Shown in pieces: positions 22,312 through 30,304 of a stretch of 36,312 nucleotides of DNA (positions within the stretch are counted from its first letter, which is position 1; each line of letters opens with the position of its first letter). Below the pieces are notes generated by a model, which worked only from the letters and a program-made list of their open reading frames with translations, was not told the DNA's origin and made no database searches. Both the position numbers and the translations under genes were made by a program. This DNA is from Streptomyces sp. LUP47B (GTDB taxonomy: Bacteria; Actinomycetota; Actinomycetes; Streptomycetales; Streptomycetaceae): NCBI RefSeq assembly GCF_001746295.1, contig NZ_MJAH01000038.1, positions 1 through 36,312 on the forward strand, written 5' to 3'.

Positions 22312-23841
22312 GCCGGGCGGCGTGTACTCCTTGAGGTACTGCGCGATCCGGGCCGCGTAGTCGCGGTACTTCGCGGGGACCCCGCCCGCGTCGTTCACCT
22401 TGTCGTACGACGTCCGGTAGGCGGCGGCGATCAGCACCCGGTGGTCGTCCGGCAGACCGGCGTCCAGGCGGGGCGCGATCCAGCACAGGTAACGGGCCAT
22501 CGCCGGGATGGACTCGGCGGGCGGGAAGGGCGGTTGGGGCATGGTGTCGGCGGGCGTGCCGTCCGCGTTCATCCAGAACCGCAGCACCCTCGGGGTCCAA
22601 CGGGCGATGCCGTACTCGTCGTTGGTCGGGTCGGAGAGATCCGGGTCGAAGTCGCTCTCCGTCTTCAGCATGGCGGCGATCAGGGCCGGGGTGACGTCCT
22701 GCTGCGCGCAGTCGTGCGCCGACTCGACGATCAGTACCCGGTAGCCGGCCGGGACGCCTTTGTCCGTACGGAGTTCGGCGGCGCCGTAGGTCGCGGGTGA
22801 GACGGTCGCCGTGGCGGAGGAGCCACCTGTGGGGTCGTCGTCGGAGGTCCAGTCGCTGATGCCCCAGCCCAGCGCGGCGAGTGCTCCGGTGGCGAGCAGT
22901 GCCGCCGCCGCGACCGTCGTACGGCGGGGGCGGCGCGTGAGGAAGGGGAGAGGCGGGCGGGCGGTGCCGGCGGCGGTCTCGACACGGCGTAACAGGGGCT
23001 CCACCGTGACGCGTTCGGCGTGTGTGCGGGTGAGGCAGTCGCGGACGATCTCCCGCCAGTCGTCGGGGAGTTCGGGGGACAGCCGCAGGTCGTCGGTGCC
23101 GCGGGCGTAGGCGGCGGCCGCGTCCCGGCGGGCCGTCTGGGTGCCGCCGGGCAGCGGGAAGGTGTCGGTGAGGACCAGGTGCGCGAGGACGCCGAAGGCC
23201 CAGACGTCGGCGGAGGGGCGGATCCGGCGGCCGCGTTCACCGATCTCCGCCCACAGGAGTTCCGGCGGGGTGTAGTCGGGTGTGGAGAAGGCGGGGGTGT
23301 AGGCGTGGGTGCCCTCCAGCTCCGCCGCCATGTTGAAGTCGGCGAGCCGGGCCGAACCGTCCTCCATCAGCAGGACGTTGGCGGGCTTCAGATCGCCGTG
23401 CACCCAGTTCGCGCGGTGCAGCTGGGCCAGTCCCTCGCAGATCTGGGCGAGCAGGGCGGGGCCGGACGGCGGGCGGGGCCGGGTGGCCAGCAGGGCCGAC
23501 AGGGAGGTCCGCGCCTTCTCCAGTATGAGGACGGTGGCGCCGTCCAGCTCCGGGCGCTCGGGGTCGTCGACGACGAGGGTGTCGTACATCCGGATCAGCC
23601 GGGGGCGTCTGAGCCGGCGGTACAACCGCACCTCTCGCTCCACGAGTTCCCGCAGATGGGTGAGCCGGCGGGGCGTCCCGGTGCCGGTGGGCAGGAACTT
23701 CAGGGCGGCCACGGCGGGCTGCCCGTCCCGCCGCCGGCCCTCGTACACGCTCCCGAAGGCGCCCGTGGCGATCGGCTCGCGCACCTCCCAGCCGCCCACC
23801 CGGTAGCCCCGGGGGACCGGCACGGCGTACGGCTCGGTCAC
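22303..23841 (-). CDS. kinase-like receptor with extracellular lytic-transglycosylase-like domain
   Basis: A 512-residue membrane protein. The N-terminal kinase domain (about 15-290) has the Gly loop TGAFGSV (27-33), Lys48 (AALKFL), HGDLKPANVLL with Asp150, and DFN at 168-170 where most kinases have DFG, with TPPE for APE; it is thus a non-RD, variant-loop kinase. A membrane helix lies at about 309-327. The outer part (about 365-505) resembles an SLT-type lytic transglycosylase or lysozyme-like fold: DVTPALIAAMLKTESDFDPD with candidate catalytic Glu395, then DEYGIARWTP and AMARYLCWIAPRL. It may bind or cut peptidoglycan and signal inward. It starts at GTG 23841, overlapping the FHA stop (GTGA), so the two proteins are probably made together and interact. 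The enzymatic activity of either half is inferred only. Confidence 0.85.
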   Translation of the reverse strand: MTEPYAVPVPRGYRVGGWEVREPIATGAFGSVYEGRRRDGQPAVAALKFLPTGTGTPRRLTHLRELVEREVRLYRRLRRPRLIRMYDTLVVDDPERPELDGATVLILEKARTSLSALLATRPRPPSGPALLAQICEGLAQLHRANWVHGDLKPANVLLMEDGSARLADFNMAAELEGTHAYTPAFSTPDYTPPELLWAEIGERGRRIRPSADVWAFGVLAHLVLTDTFPLPGGTQTARRDAAAAYARGTDDLRLSPELPDDWREIVRDCLTRTHAERVTVEPLLRRVETAAGTARPPLPFLTRRPRRTTVAAAALLATGALAALGWGISDWTSDDDPTGGSSATATVSPATYGAAELRTDKGVPAGYRVLIVESAHDCAQQDVTPALIAAMLKTESDFDPDLSDPTNDEYGIARWTPRVLRFWMNADGTPADTMPQPPFPPAESIPAMARYLCWIAPRLDAGLPDDHRVLIAAAYRTSYDKVNDAGGVPAKYRDYAARIAQYLKEYTPPGEK

Positions 23842-24581
23842 CGGGCCGCCCCGCCGCCGGAACCCGTCAGCACCACCAGGTCCTCCTCGCGGACCAGGTC
23901 GAAGCGGAGCGCGAGGGAGACCAGGGACTCCTTCTTGCCGTTCAGCCGCGGGCCCGGGTCGGCCTCCTCCGGGCCGGGCTTCAGGCGCAGCTTCACCGCC
24001 AGGTAGTCGATGTTCCACTGCACCGAAGTGCGGGAGGCCGCCGCCCAGTGGGGGCGCAGCCGCTCGACCACCTGGTCCACGGTGGGCAGCGGGGCGTGCG
24101 GTTCGCCGCGCAGCCGGGGCTCGCACAGCGCGGCGAGGACCGCGAAGTACCGCTTGGTCCGGTCGACGGAGAAGGCGGGCGCGGTGGTCGTCCCCTCGAG
24201 GTCGTCGTCGGCGCGCAGATAGTCGTGGCGCGGCGCCCACACGTCGATGGCGATCAGGTCGCCCGCGGCCGGCAGCACGATCCGCGAGAACTCGAAGGGG
24301 ACCGGCGCCTCCAGGCGCCCCGGCCCGACCTTGATGTGCTCGCCCGCGCCCTCCGGGTTCTCCACGACGTACGTCTGCAGTCCGGACAGGTTGCTCAGCG
24401 CCCAGAACGCCCCCTGCGCGGTGATCTCGCCGGCTCTTCGCGACACCCCCTCGTGGGGGATCCGCACCGCGCAGGCGGCGCCGCGTCCGAAGGTCAGCCG
24501 CTCGCCCGGGGCGAGTCGCAGCTGCTGTGGTGCAGTCCGGTCCTCCGTGGTCGGCGGAGGTACCACGATGATGCTGTACAC
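23838..24581 (-). CDS. FHA-domain protein coupled to the kinase
   Basis: A 247-residue cytoplasmic protein. Residues 20-115 are an FHA domain, the phosphothreonine-binding module: LTFGRGAACAVRIPHEGVSR (29-48) with Arg33, Ser47 and Arg48, then ALSNLSGLQTYV with Asn63. The usual SRRHAEI is changed to SRRAGEI, so the conserved His is missing. The C-terminal half, FSVDRTKRYFAVLAALCEPR ... VQWNIDYLAVKLRLKPG, looks like a winged-helix DNA- or protein-binding fold of the kind seen in actinobacterial FHA regulators. GTG 24581 has GGGGAG 7 bases upstream; the longer frame to 24656 lacks one. The stop overlaps the start of the kinase gene by four bases, so this is probably the kinase's reader or substrate. 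Confidence 0.88.
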   Translation of the reverse strand: MYSIIVVPPPTTEDRTAPQQLRLAPGERLTFGRGAACAVRIPHEGVSRRAGEITAQGAFWALSNLSGLQTYVVENPEGAGEHIKVGPGRLEAPVPFEFSRIVLPAAGDLIAIDVWAPRHDYLRADDDLEGTTTAPAFSVDRTKRYFAVLAALCEPRLRGEPHAPLPTVDQVVERLRPHWAAASRTSVQWNIDYLAVKLRLKPGPEEADPGPRLNGKKESLVSLALRFDLVREEDLVVLTGSGGGAAR

Positions 24582-24631
24582 GGTCCGTCTCCCCGTCCCC
24601 CGCGTGTCTACGAGCCAGGGTGGGTGACGCC

Positions 24632-24664
24632 CCGGGGCCGTGTCACGACGTGACACGGCCCCGG
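24632..24664 (-). terminator. 15-bp perfect hairpin after the RDD gene
   Basis: CCGGGGCCGTGTCAC and GTGACACGGCCCCGG pair perfectly around GAC, 59 bases beyond the RDD stop. It separates the RDD gene from the FHA-kinase operon on the same strand. Confidence 0.85.
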
Positions 24665-24722
24665 AGGAAGTATGGCGAGAAGGCGACGTGGCGATCCGTC
24701 GCCGATTGTGGTGAAGCGGTGC

Positions 24723-25376
24723 TCAGTTCGTACGGATGACGATGCTCGAGCAGATCTTGTCGGCGAAGGTCTGACGCTTGGCGTCCCAGGCCGGCCACAG
24801 CCAGCCGAGGTAGCACGCGAGGCTGTCCAGGAAGTGCGCGAGACGGCGGACGAAGGCCATGCCGACGCCGAGGGGCTGTCCGTCGATCTCCCGCACCAGA
24901 CGGATGCCGACCGCCTGCTTGCCGAGCGTCTGGCCGGTGCGGCCCTCCCGGATCAGCTGCCAGATCGCGACGCCGAGGACGGCGAGGTAACCGATGAGCG
25001 CCAGGGCCCACACCTTGGTGCCCGCCCCGATGGCGACGATGATGTAGGGGACCACGAACACGAGCATGTCGACCAGCAGGCCGAGGAAGCGCTGGCCCCA
25101 GTTCGCGTACGGGGGCTGCGCGCCGTAGCCCGGCTGCTGCGGGTAGCCGTAGGCGGAGGCCGGGACCTGCGGCGCCTGCGGGTAGCCGTAGCCCGGCTGC
25201 TGGGGGTATCCCTGCTGCGGCGGTACGCCGGGGGGAGCCTGCTGCGGGTAGCCGTAACCGGGCTGCTGCTGCGGCGGCTGCTGGGGGTAGCCGTAGCCGG
25301 GCTGCTGCGGCTGCTGCTGGGGGTTCTGGGGGTTCTGCGGCTTCTCGTAAGGGTTGTTGGGCGAGCCGAAACTCAT
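24723..25376 (-). CDS. RDD family membrane protein with GYGYPQQ repeats
   Basis: A 217-residue protein. Residues 1-90 are a disordered Pro/Gln/Gly/Tyr-rich tail made of repeated QQPGYGYPQQ units. The C-terminal RDD domain starts at YANWGQRFLGLLVDMLVFVV with the Arg and Asp of the family and has about three membrane helices (FLGLLVDMLVFVVPYIIVAI, ALIGYLAVLGVAIWQLI and a shorter one near the end). TGQTLGKQAVGIRLV and the FVRRLAHFLD block are typical. The family's substrate is generally unknown. The ATG at 25376 follows GGAGGAACACC. It is transcribed divergently from folD. Confidence 0.92.
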   Translation of the reverse strand: MSFGSPNNPYEKPQNPQNPQQQPQQPGYGYPQQPPQQQPGYGYPQQAPPGVPPQQGYPQQPGYGYPQAPQVPASAYGYPQQPGYGAQPPYANWGQRFLGLLVDMLVFVVPYIIVAIGAGTKVWALALIGYLAVLGVAIWQLIREGRTGQTLGKQAVGIRLVREIDGQPLGVGMAFVRRLAHFLDSLACYLGWLWPAWDAKRQTFADKICSSIVIRTN

Positions 25377-25616
25377 GGTGTTCCTCCGTGGGCCAAGCTG
25401 GGGACAATGCGGACTGCGCGGAGGAACGTCATGGTTTGAGCGGTTTGCCCCCCGAACATCAACCGCGATACTGCGCCAGACATCGTTCTAGGCAGGTGTG
25501 TTGTTGTCCACCCTCATTCGATATGTGTTGTGCAAGTGCAACCTCGTTGATCTTGAGCGGGGCGATGGTGGAACCCGGATTGGAACCGGGGCCGGGTCAT
25601 CCGCGAGGATGGGGAC
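25377..25616. promoter_or_regulatory. divergent promoter region, RDD gene and folD
   Basis: The 240-bp gap carries the ribosome site of the RDD gene at one end and GAGGATGGGGAC before folD at the other. TTGATC near 25548 could be a folD -35, but I see no convincing -10. GTTGTGCA-AG-TGCAAC near 25527-25542 is an imperfect inverted repeat. Confidence 0.4.
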
Positions 25617-26471
25617 ATGACCGCCCAGATTCTCGATGGCAAGGCCACCGCAGCCGCGATCAAGTCCGACCTGACCGCCCGCGTGGCGGCGCTGAAGGAG
25701 AAGGGCGTCACGCCCGGCCTCGGCACGATCCTCGTCGGGAGCGACCCCGGCAGCCAGAAGTACGTCGCCGGCAAGCACCGGGACTGCGCGGAGGTCGGCA
25801 TCGCCTCCATCCAGCGTGAACTGCCCGAGACGGCCACGCAGGAGGAGATCGAGGCGGTCGTCCGCGAGCTGAACGACGACCCGTCGTGCACCGGTTACAT
25901 CGTCCAGCTGCCGCTGCCCAAGGGCATCGACGAGAACCGCATCCTCGAACTCATGGACCCGGACAAGGACGCGGACGGCCTGCACCCGATGAACCTCGGG
26001 CGGCTGGTCCTCAACGAGCCGGCGCCGCTGCCGTGCACGCCGAACGGTGTGCTGACGCTGTTGCGCCGCTACGGCGTCGAGATCAAGGGTGCCGAGGTGG
26101 TGGTCGTCGGCCGTGGCGTGACGATCGGCCGCTCGATGCCGCTGCTGCTCACCCGGCGCAGTGAGAACGCGACGGTGACCCAGTGCCACACCGGCACTCG
26201 TGACCTGTCCTCGCACCTCAAGCGCGCGGACATCATCGTCGCCGCCGCCGGTTCCGCGCACCTGATCCGTCCCGAGGACGTGAAGCCGGGCGCCGCCGTC
26301 CTCGACGTCGGCGTCTCCCGCAACGCCGAGGGCAGGATCGTCGGCGACGTCCACCCCGACGTCGCCGAAGTCGCCGGCTTCATCTCCCCGAACCCCGGCG
26401 GCGTCGGCCCGATGACCCGCGCCCAGCTGCTCGTCAACGTGGTCGAGGCGGCGGAGCGCAGTGTCGGCTGA
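25617..26471 (+). CDS. folD: methylene-THF dehydrogenase / methenyl-THF cyclohydrolase
   Basis: A 284-residue bifunctional enzyme that oxidises 5,10-methylene-THF and hydrolyses the product to 10-formyl-THF, the cofactor of PurN and PurH. Motifs: KATAAAIKSDLTARVA, GLGTILVGSDPGSQKYVAGK with the catalytic Lys, the Pro-rich VQLPLPKGIDE, DKDADGLHPMNLGRL, PCTPNGVLTLL, the NAD(P)-binding VVVVGRGVTIGRSMPLLLTR and NPGGVGPMTRAQLLVN. Normal length. The ATG at 25617 follows GAGGATGGGGAC. The DUF3017 gene overlaps its end and is probably cotranscribed. Confidence 0.97.
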   Translation: MTAQILDGKATAAAIKSDLTARVAALKEKGVTPGLGTILVGSDPGSQKYVAGKHRDCAEVGIASIQRELPETATQEEIEAVVRELNDDPSCTGYIVQLPLPKGIDENRILELMDPDKDADGLHPMNLGRLVLNEPAPLPCTPNGVLTLLRRYGVEIKGAEVVVVGRGVTIGRSMPLLLTRRSENATVTQCHTGTRDLSSHLKRADIIVAAAGSAHLIRPEDVKPGAAVLDVGVSRNAEGRIVGDVHPDVAEVAGFISPNPGGVGPMTRAQLLVNVVEAAERSVG

Positions 26472-27891
26472 GGCAGGGAGCCCCGAGAAGCGGGGAGCCG
26501 GGACACGGGTCTCGCCGGAGACGGGCGCGGAGTCAAGCGGGTCGCGGTCGGCGGGTGTGGAGTCGGCTGGGGCGGGTGGGTCGCGGTCGGCGGGAATGGA
26601 GTCGGCCAGGGCGCAAGGGCACCGCAAGGCGGGTGCGGAGTCGCCCGAGGCGCAAGGGCACCGGAGGTCGGGTGTGGACGGCGCCGGGTCCCATGAGCCG
26701 GTGGCCGAGATGCCTGGAGCCGAGAAACGGACGGTCGGCGACCGGGGTGCCCGGACGCCCGGGACACGGGCGACCGCGGCGCGGGGCTCTCAGGAGCAGG
26801 GCGTGGCGTCGACCGGGTCGGGCGCGTCCCGAAGGCCGGGTGCGGGGACGGCCGAGACAGGGGAGCTCCGTATGCCGGGTGCCACGGCCGCCGAGTCGGG
26901 GGAGGTCCGTGGGGCCGGTGCCACGGCGGCCGAGGCGGGGGAGGTCCGTGCGCCCGGTGCCACGGCCGCCGAGTCTGGGGACGTTCGTGAGCCCGGTGCC
27001 ACGGTTGCCGCGGATGGTGCCGCCGGGAAGTCGGGCGGAGCCGATGGTGAGTCGGGCAAGGTGTCGGCGCCCGACTGGCACAACGCGTCGGGTCGCGAGT
27101 CGGGCCAGGTGGCGGAGCCTGAGTCGGGAAGCGTGTCGGACCCCGAGTTGGACAACGCGTCGGATGCCGAGTCGGACCAGGTGTCAGAGCGTGACTCGGG
27201 CAAGGGGGAGGGTCCGGAGTCGGGCAAGCAGTGGGACCCCGAGTGGGACAACGTGTCGGATGCCGAGTCGGACCAGGTGTCGGAGCCCCAGTCCGGCAAG
27301 GCGGCGGGTCCCGAGTCGGGCCAGGTGTCGGAGCGTGACTTGGGCAAGGGGTCGGGTCCCGAGTCGGACCAGGTGGCGGAGCCCGAGTCGGACCAGGTGT
27401 CAGAGTCCGAGTCGGGCAGCGCGTCGGATCCCGAGGCGCAGGCCGGAATCGTCGTGCGGGATGCGATCAGTGCGCCCGATGTCGACGGGCGGCCCCGGCG
27501 GGCGACGCGGCGGTTTCCGTTGTTCACCAGGGACACCGCGCGGCCCGAGGGCGGTGGCCGGGCCGCGCCGCGGGACGCTCCGGCGCCCGCCCGGCAGTGG
27601 CCGGTGCTCGCCGTGCTGGCCACGGTGGGGCTCGGGCTATTGCTGACCGCCGTCGACCGGTTCCGCTACGGCACGCTGCTCATCGGTGTCGCCCTGCTCG
27701 CCGGTGCCGTGCTGCGCTGGCTGCTGCCGGACGTCGGCATGCTCGCCGTGCGCTCCCGCTTCACCGACATCGCCACCTACGCTGTGCTCGGCACCGCGAT
27801 CGTCCTGCTGGCGATGATGGTGCAGCCCAACCCGTGGCTGGTGATCCCCTTCCTCAAGGACACCCTGCACTTCACGGTCAGCAGCAGCTGA
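26461..27891 (+). CDS. DUF3017 membrane protein with long repetitive N-terminus
   Basis: A 476-residue protein. Only the last hundred or so residues (from QWPVLAVLATVGLGLLLTAV, about 378 onward) are the DUF3017 domain, with three membrane helices and a PDVGMLAVRSRFTDIATYAV loop. The first 330 residues are Ser/Glu/Gly/Ala-rich and repetitive: GATAAESGEVRAP-type 13-residue units at about 140-180 and ESDQVSE / GPESGQVSE units at about 215-320. Family members are usually little more than the membrane part, so the N-terminus is an expansion. The GTG at 26461 lies inside folD, an 11-base overlap. A later start near the domain is possible, but none stands out. It is often found next to folD in this genus; its function is unknown. 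Confidence 0.85.
   Translation: MSAEAGSPEKRGAGTRVSPETGAESSGSRSAGVESAGAGGSRSAGMESARAQGHRKAGAESPEAQGHRRSGVDGAGSHEPVAEMPGAEKRTVGDRGARTPGTRATAARGSQEQGVASTGSGASRRPGAGTAETGELRMPGATAAESGEVRGAGATAAEAGEVRAPGATAAESGDVREPGATVAADGAAGKSGGADGESGKVSAPDWHNASGRESGQVAEPESGSVSDPELDNASDAESDQVSERDSGKGEGPESGKQWDPEWDNVSDAESDQVSEPQSGKAAGPESGQVSERDLGKGSGPESDQVAEPESDQVSESESGSASDPEAQAGIVVRDAISAPDVDGRPRRATRRFPLFTRDTARPEGGGRAAPRDAPAPARQWPVLAVLATVGLGLLLTAVDRFRYGTLLIGVALLAGAVLRWLLPDVGMLAVRSRFTDIATYAVLGTAIVLLAMMVQPNPWLVIPFLKDTLHFTVSSS
26860..27430 (+). repeat. coding repeats in the DUF3017 N-terminus
   Basis: Two repeat families follow each other: about four 39-bp units encoding GATAAESGEVRAP variants (about 26875-27020), then 24-bp-based units encoding ESDQVSEP or ESGQVSER variants (about 27110-27430). 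Copies differ by several bases each. Confidence 0.75.
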
Positions 27892-27907
27892 CCCGGGGCA
27901 GCCACGG

Positions 27908-27951
27908 GACGGCGGTCCGCCCCCACCCCCGATGAGGGACGGACCGCCGTC
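27908..27951 (+). terminator. hairpin terminator after folD-DUF3017
   Basis: GACGGCGGTCCG (27908-27919) pairs perfectly with CGGACCGCCGTC (27940-27951), 16 bases after the DUF3017 stop. Confidence 0.85.
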
Positions 27952-28133
27952 ACGGCTCAGCCTCCCGTGCCGTGAACGGCCTGTTCAACAGCTGTCAGTC
28001 CGCTGTGGCACAGCCGTGACCGTTCCGGCACGGTGTGCGTGACCAGCCACAACCGCCCCCGGACCAGGAACCGATCAGGCCTCTGACGTCGTCAATTGCC
28101 TGGAAGCAGGTGAGGACGCCGTGGAGGTGGGCG

Positions 28134-28592
28134 ATGAGTGGCTGGCAGGCGCTGCCCGACGATCTGCCGCCGGAGGTACGGCACTTCGTCGAGCAGCTCA
28201 GACAGCTCAAGGACCGCACGGGGCTCAGCCTGGTCGCACTCGGCGCCCGCACCGCGTACAGCAAGTCCTCCTGGCACCGCTATCTCAACGCCACCCAGCC
28301 CCCGCCCCGCCAGGCCGTCGCCGCCCTGTGCCGGATCGCGGGTCTCGAGACCGCCGACGCCGACCGCTTCGGTGTGCGCTGGGAACTGGCCGTCCAGGCC
28401 TGGCCCCGCCCCACGTCGGCGCCCGCACCGACCGCCGGGGGCGAGGAGTACGAGGACGACCCGACCCTGCCGTGGTGGGAGGAGCGCCCCGAAGAGGGTG
28501 GCCGCGGAATGAACCGGTTGTTGCTGTTCGCCGTACTTCTGCTTGTCCTCCTGCTGTTGGCCGGGGTGGCCGGTGCCGTGGCGTTCGGGTGA
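28134..28592 (+). CDS. membrane-anchored XRE-type HTH protein (short paralogue)
   Basis: A 152-residue protein. The N-terminal HTH (about 12-70), LPPEVRHFVEQLRQLKDRTG then LSLVALGARTAYSKSSWHRY, is of XRE type. An acidic Trp/Pro-rich linker follows (EEYEDDPTLPWWEERPEEGG), then one C-terminal membrane helix at 127-150 (MNRLLLFAVLLLVLLLLAGV) with almost nothing outside. It closely resembles the next gene, sharing W-x-ALPD, RxGLS and YSK-S/T-SWxRYLN. ATG 28134 follows GGAGGTGGG. A DNA-binding domain tethered to the membrane could couple an envelope signal to transcription or nucleoid position; no sensor domain is visible here. Confidence 0.87.
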   Translation: MSGWQALPDDLPPEVRHFVEQLRQLKDRTGLSLVALGARTAYSKSSWHRYLNATQPPPRQAVAALCRIAGLETADADRFGVRWELAVQAWPRPTSAPAPTAGGEEYEDDPTLPWWEERPEEGGRGMNRLLLFAVLLLVLLLLAGVAGAVAFG

Positions 28593-28652
28593 GCCGGGAA
28601 CTGCCGTGACGGGCGTTATTACCGGTGTGTTCCTCCTGTGACGATGTATTGA

Positions 28653-28709
28653 CAAGTTCGCGCATTTGACACAGAACCGTTCGACAGCGGAGCTAATGTG
28701 TCGAACTTG
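28653..28709. promoter_or_regulatory. nested inverted repeats upstream of the second HTH gene
   Basis: GTTCGACA (28679-28686) and TGTCGAAC (28699-28706) are perfect arms with 12 bases between. CAAGTTCG (28653-28660) and CGAACTTG (28702-28709) form a second perfect pair. The shared core AAGTTCG/CGAAC occurs in three places, and the right pair encloses the -10-like TAATGT at 28694-28699. This looks like an operator for an HTH protein, possibly either neighbouring one. Confidence 0.5.
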
Positions 28710-28824
28710 CCGACGCCCCCGTGCGTCTCCACGCCGGGAGCTGAGATCCTTGGCGAGCGCACTCCTGTGGGGGGCACGGGGGAGCGGGAACAAAGGCACC
28801 GACCGGGGGGAAAGAGGGGGAGCA

Positions 28825-30027
28825 ATGCCTCGCTGGAGGGCTTTGCCGGATGAAATGGATCCGCAGGTCAGGGAGTTCGCGAGCCAGCTGCGGCGGCTCG
28901 TGGACCGCAGCGGCCTGAGCATCGCGGCCGTCGCCGACCGCACGGGTTACAGCAAGACGTCCTGGGAGCGGTATCTCAACGGTCGGCTGCTCGCGCCGAA
29001 GGGCGCGATCGTCGCCCTGGCCGAGGTCACCGGCACCAATCCCGTTCACCTGACCACGATGTGGGAGCTCGCCGAACGGGCCTGGAGCCGTTCGGAGATG
29101 CGCCACGACATGACCATGGAGGCCATCCGGATCTCCCAGGCGCGGGCCGCGCTCGGCGAGTTCGGGGCGCCGCCCGCCGGCGCCAAGGGCACCAAGACGG
29201 CCCGCAGGAGCAGCAGCGCGACGGCGACGCCGGGGGTGGCGGGACCCGCGGGAGTCGCCCCCACGGTGCCGCCGCAGCCGACGTCGTCGGAAGCCGACAG
29301 CGCGGAGGCCCGGGAGAGCTCCTCGGGCGCGAACTCCTGGGGCGTGGCCGGGTATCAGGGACCGTCGCAGCCCTCTTCGGGGCGTACGGCCGCGGCGGCG
29401 CCCGTCTCCGCGGGCGGCCCGGGGTGGACGCCGGAGGCGCCCGGTCCGTACGACCAGCCGCAGGACGCGCGGCCCGGGGACGGCTCTTCCGGCGACGCCG
29501 GTGGGGCCGGCGGGTCCGGTGGTTCCGGCGGGGGGAAGCGGCGGTTGACGATGTTCCTCTCCGGGGTCGTCGGGGTGCTGGTCGTGGTCGCCGCCGTGTT
29601 CTTCCTGACCGACGGGGGCGGCGACAAGAAGAACGCGGGGGCCGACAAGTCCCCGTCGCCGCCCGCCAGCGCGTCCGCCTCGCTGCCCGCCGGGGTGAAG
29701 TGCAGTGGTGCGGGGTGCACCGGCAAGGACGCCGAGGCCATGGGGTGCAGCGGGAACCTGGTGACGACCGCCAGGACCGCGACGGTGGGGGCGACGGTGG
29801 TCGAGGTGCGGTACAGCGAGACCTGTGGCGCGGCCTGGGGGAGGGTGACCCAGGCCGGGCAGGGGGACAAGGTCGAGGTGACCGCCGGGAAGGCGACCGA
29901 GCAGAGCGGGAACATCACCGAGGCCGGGGACACGATCGCCTATACGCCGATGGTGGCGGTGAAGGACGCCGGTGAGGCGAAGGCCTGTGTGACGCTGGCT
30001 TCCGGGCAGTCGGGGTGCACCGACTGA
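28825..30027 (+). CDS. membrane-anchored XRE-type HTH protein with DUF2690 tail
   Basis: A 400-residue protein. The N-terminal HTH (about 13-75), MDPQVREFASQLRRLVDRSG then LSIAAVADRTGYSKTSWERY, is paralogous to the gene upstream. A long Ala/Ser/Pro/Gly linker follows, then a membrane helix at about 242-262 (TMFLSGVVGVLVVVAAVFFL) and an extracellular domain at about 285-400 of DUF2690 type with five to six Cys (VKCSGAGCTGKDAEAMGCSG ... SETCGAAW ... KACVTLASGQSGCTD). ATG 28825 follows GAGGGGGAG. The likely role is transmembrane signalling from the outer DUF2690 domain to the DNA-binding domain; this is inference from topology. Confidence 0.9.
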   Translation: MPRWRALPDEMDPQVREFASQLRRLVDRSGLSIAAVADRTGYSKTSWERYLNGRLLAPKGAIVALAEVTGTNPVHLTTMWELAERAWSRSEMRHDMTMEAIRISQARAALGEFGAPPAGAKGTKTARRSSSATATPGVAGPAGVAPTVPPQPTSSEADSAEARESSSGANSWGVAGYQGPSQPSSGRTAAAAPVSAGGPGWTPEAPGPYDQPQDARPGDGSSGDAGGAGGSGGSGGGKRRLTMFLSGVVGVLVVVAAVFFLTDGGGDKKNAGADKSPSPPASASASLPAGVKCSGAGCTGKDAEAMGCSGNLVTTARTATVGATVVEVRYSETCGAAWGRVTQAGQGDKVEVTAGKATEQSGNITEAGDTIAYTPMVAVKDAGEAKACVTLASGQSGCTD

Positions 30028-30138
30028 GGGGCGCCCGCCCCCTGGTTGGATAAATCTTCAGGGACCGTGCATGGGCGGCCGAATCGGGGGCACGCGAACC
30101 GTACCCCCACGGGAGTCCGGATACCGGTACCCCCATAC

Positions 30139-30186
30139 GGCGGCCGCCTTCGTCCTCCCTCTCCCGGACGGGCGGCCGCCTCTTTT
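30139..30186 (+). terminator. Rho-independent terminator after the DUF2690 HTH gene
   Basis: GGCGGCCGCC at 30139-30148 and again at 30171-30180 (a self-complementary sequence, so the copies pair), with inner GTCC/GGAC, followed by TCTTTT. It lies about 110 bases after the stop at 30027. Confidence 0.75.
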
Positions 30187-30286
30187 GCCGGAGCGTTCGC
30201 GGGGTGGCTGCGGGACGGTTGTGGGGTGGGCCACACGGGGCCGGACGTCCGACATCCCGGATGCGCGATAGCCTGACCGCTGGATC

Positions 30287-30304
30287 TCTCTTGATGCCAA
30301 GAGA
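30287..30304. promoter_or_regulatory. operator-like palindrome upstream of mdh
   Basis: TCTCTTG-ATGC-CAAGAGA has perfect 7-base arms around 4 bases, just downstream of a -10-like GATAGCCT and 58 bases before the mdh ATG. CTTGA/TCAAG-type palindromes are used by MarR-family regulators; Streptomyces TamR, which acts on central carbon genes, is one candidate from memory. Confidence 0.45.

Noticed and set aside
28649..28699. Housekeeping promoter from TTGACA at 28666-28671 and TAATGT at 28694-28699
   Set aside because: The spacing is 22 bases; the earlier TTGACA (28649) has no -10 at 16-18 bases. The boxes may still matter as part of the inverted repeats.
30060..30140. tRNA or tRNA remnant suggested by GVRIPVPP- and GTGIRTPVGVRF-like translations
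   Set aside because: Such peptides often come from translated tRNA genes, but only simple hairpins (30086-30108) can be drawn; there is no cloverleaf, anticodon arm or acceptor with CCA-proximal pairing.
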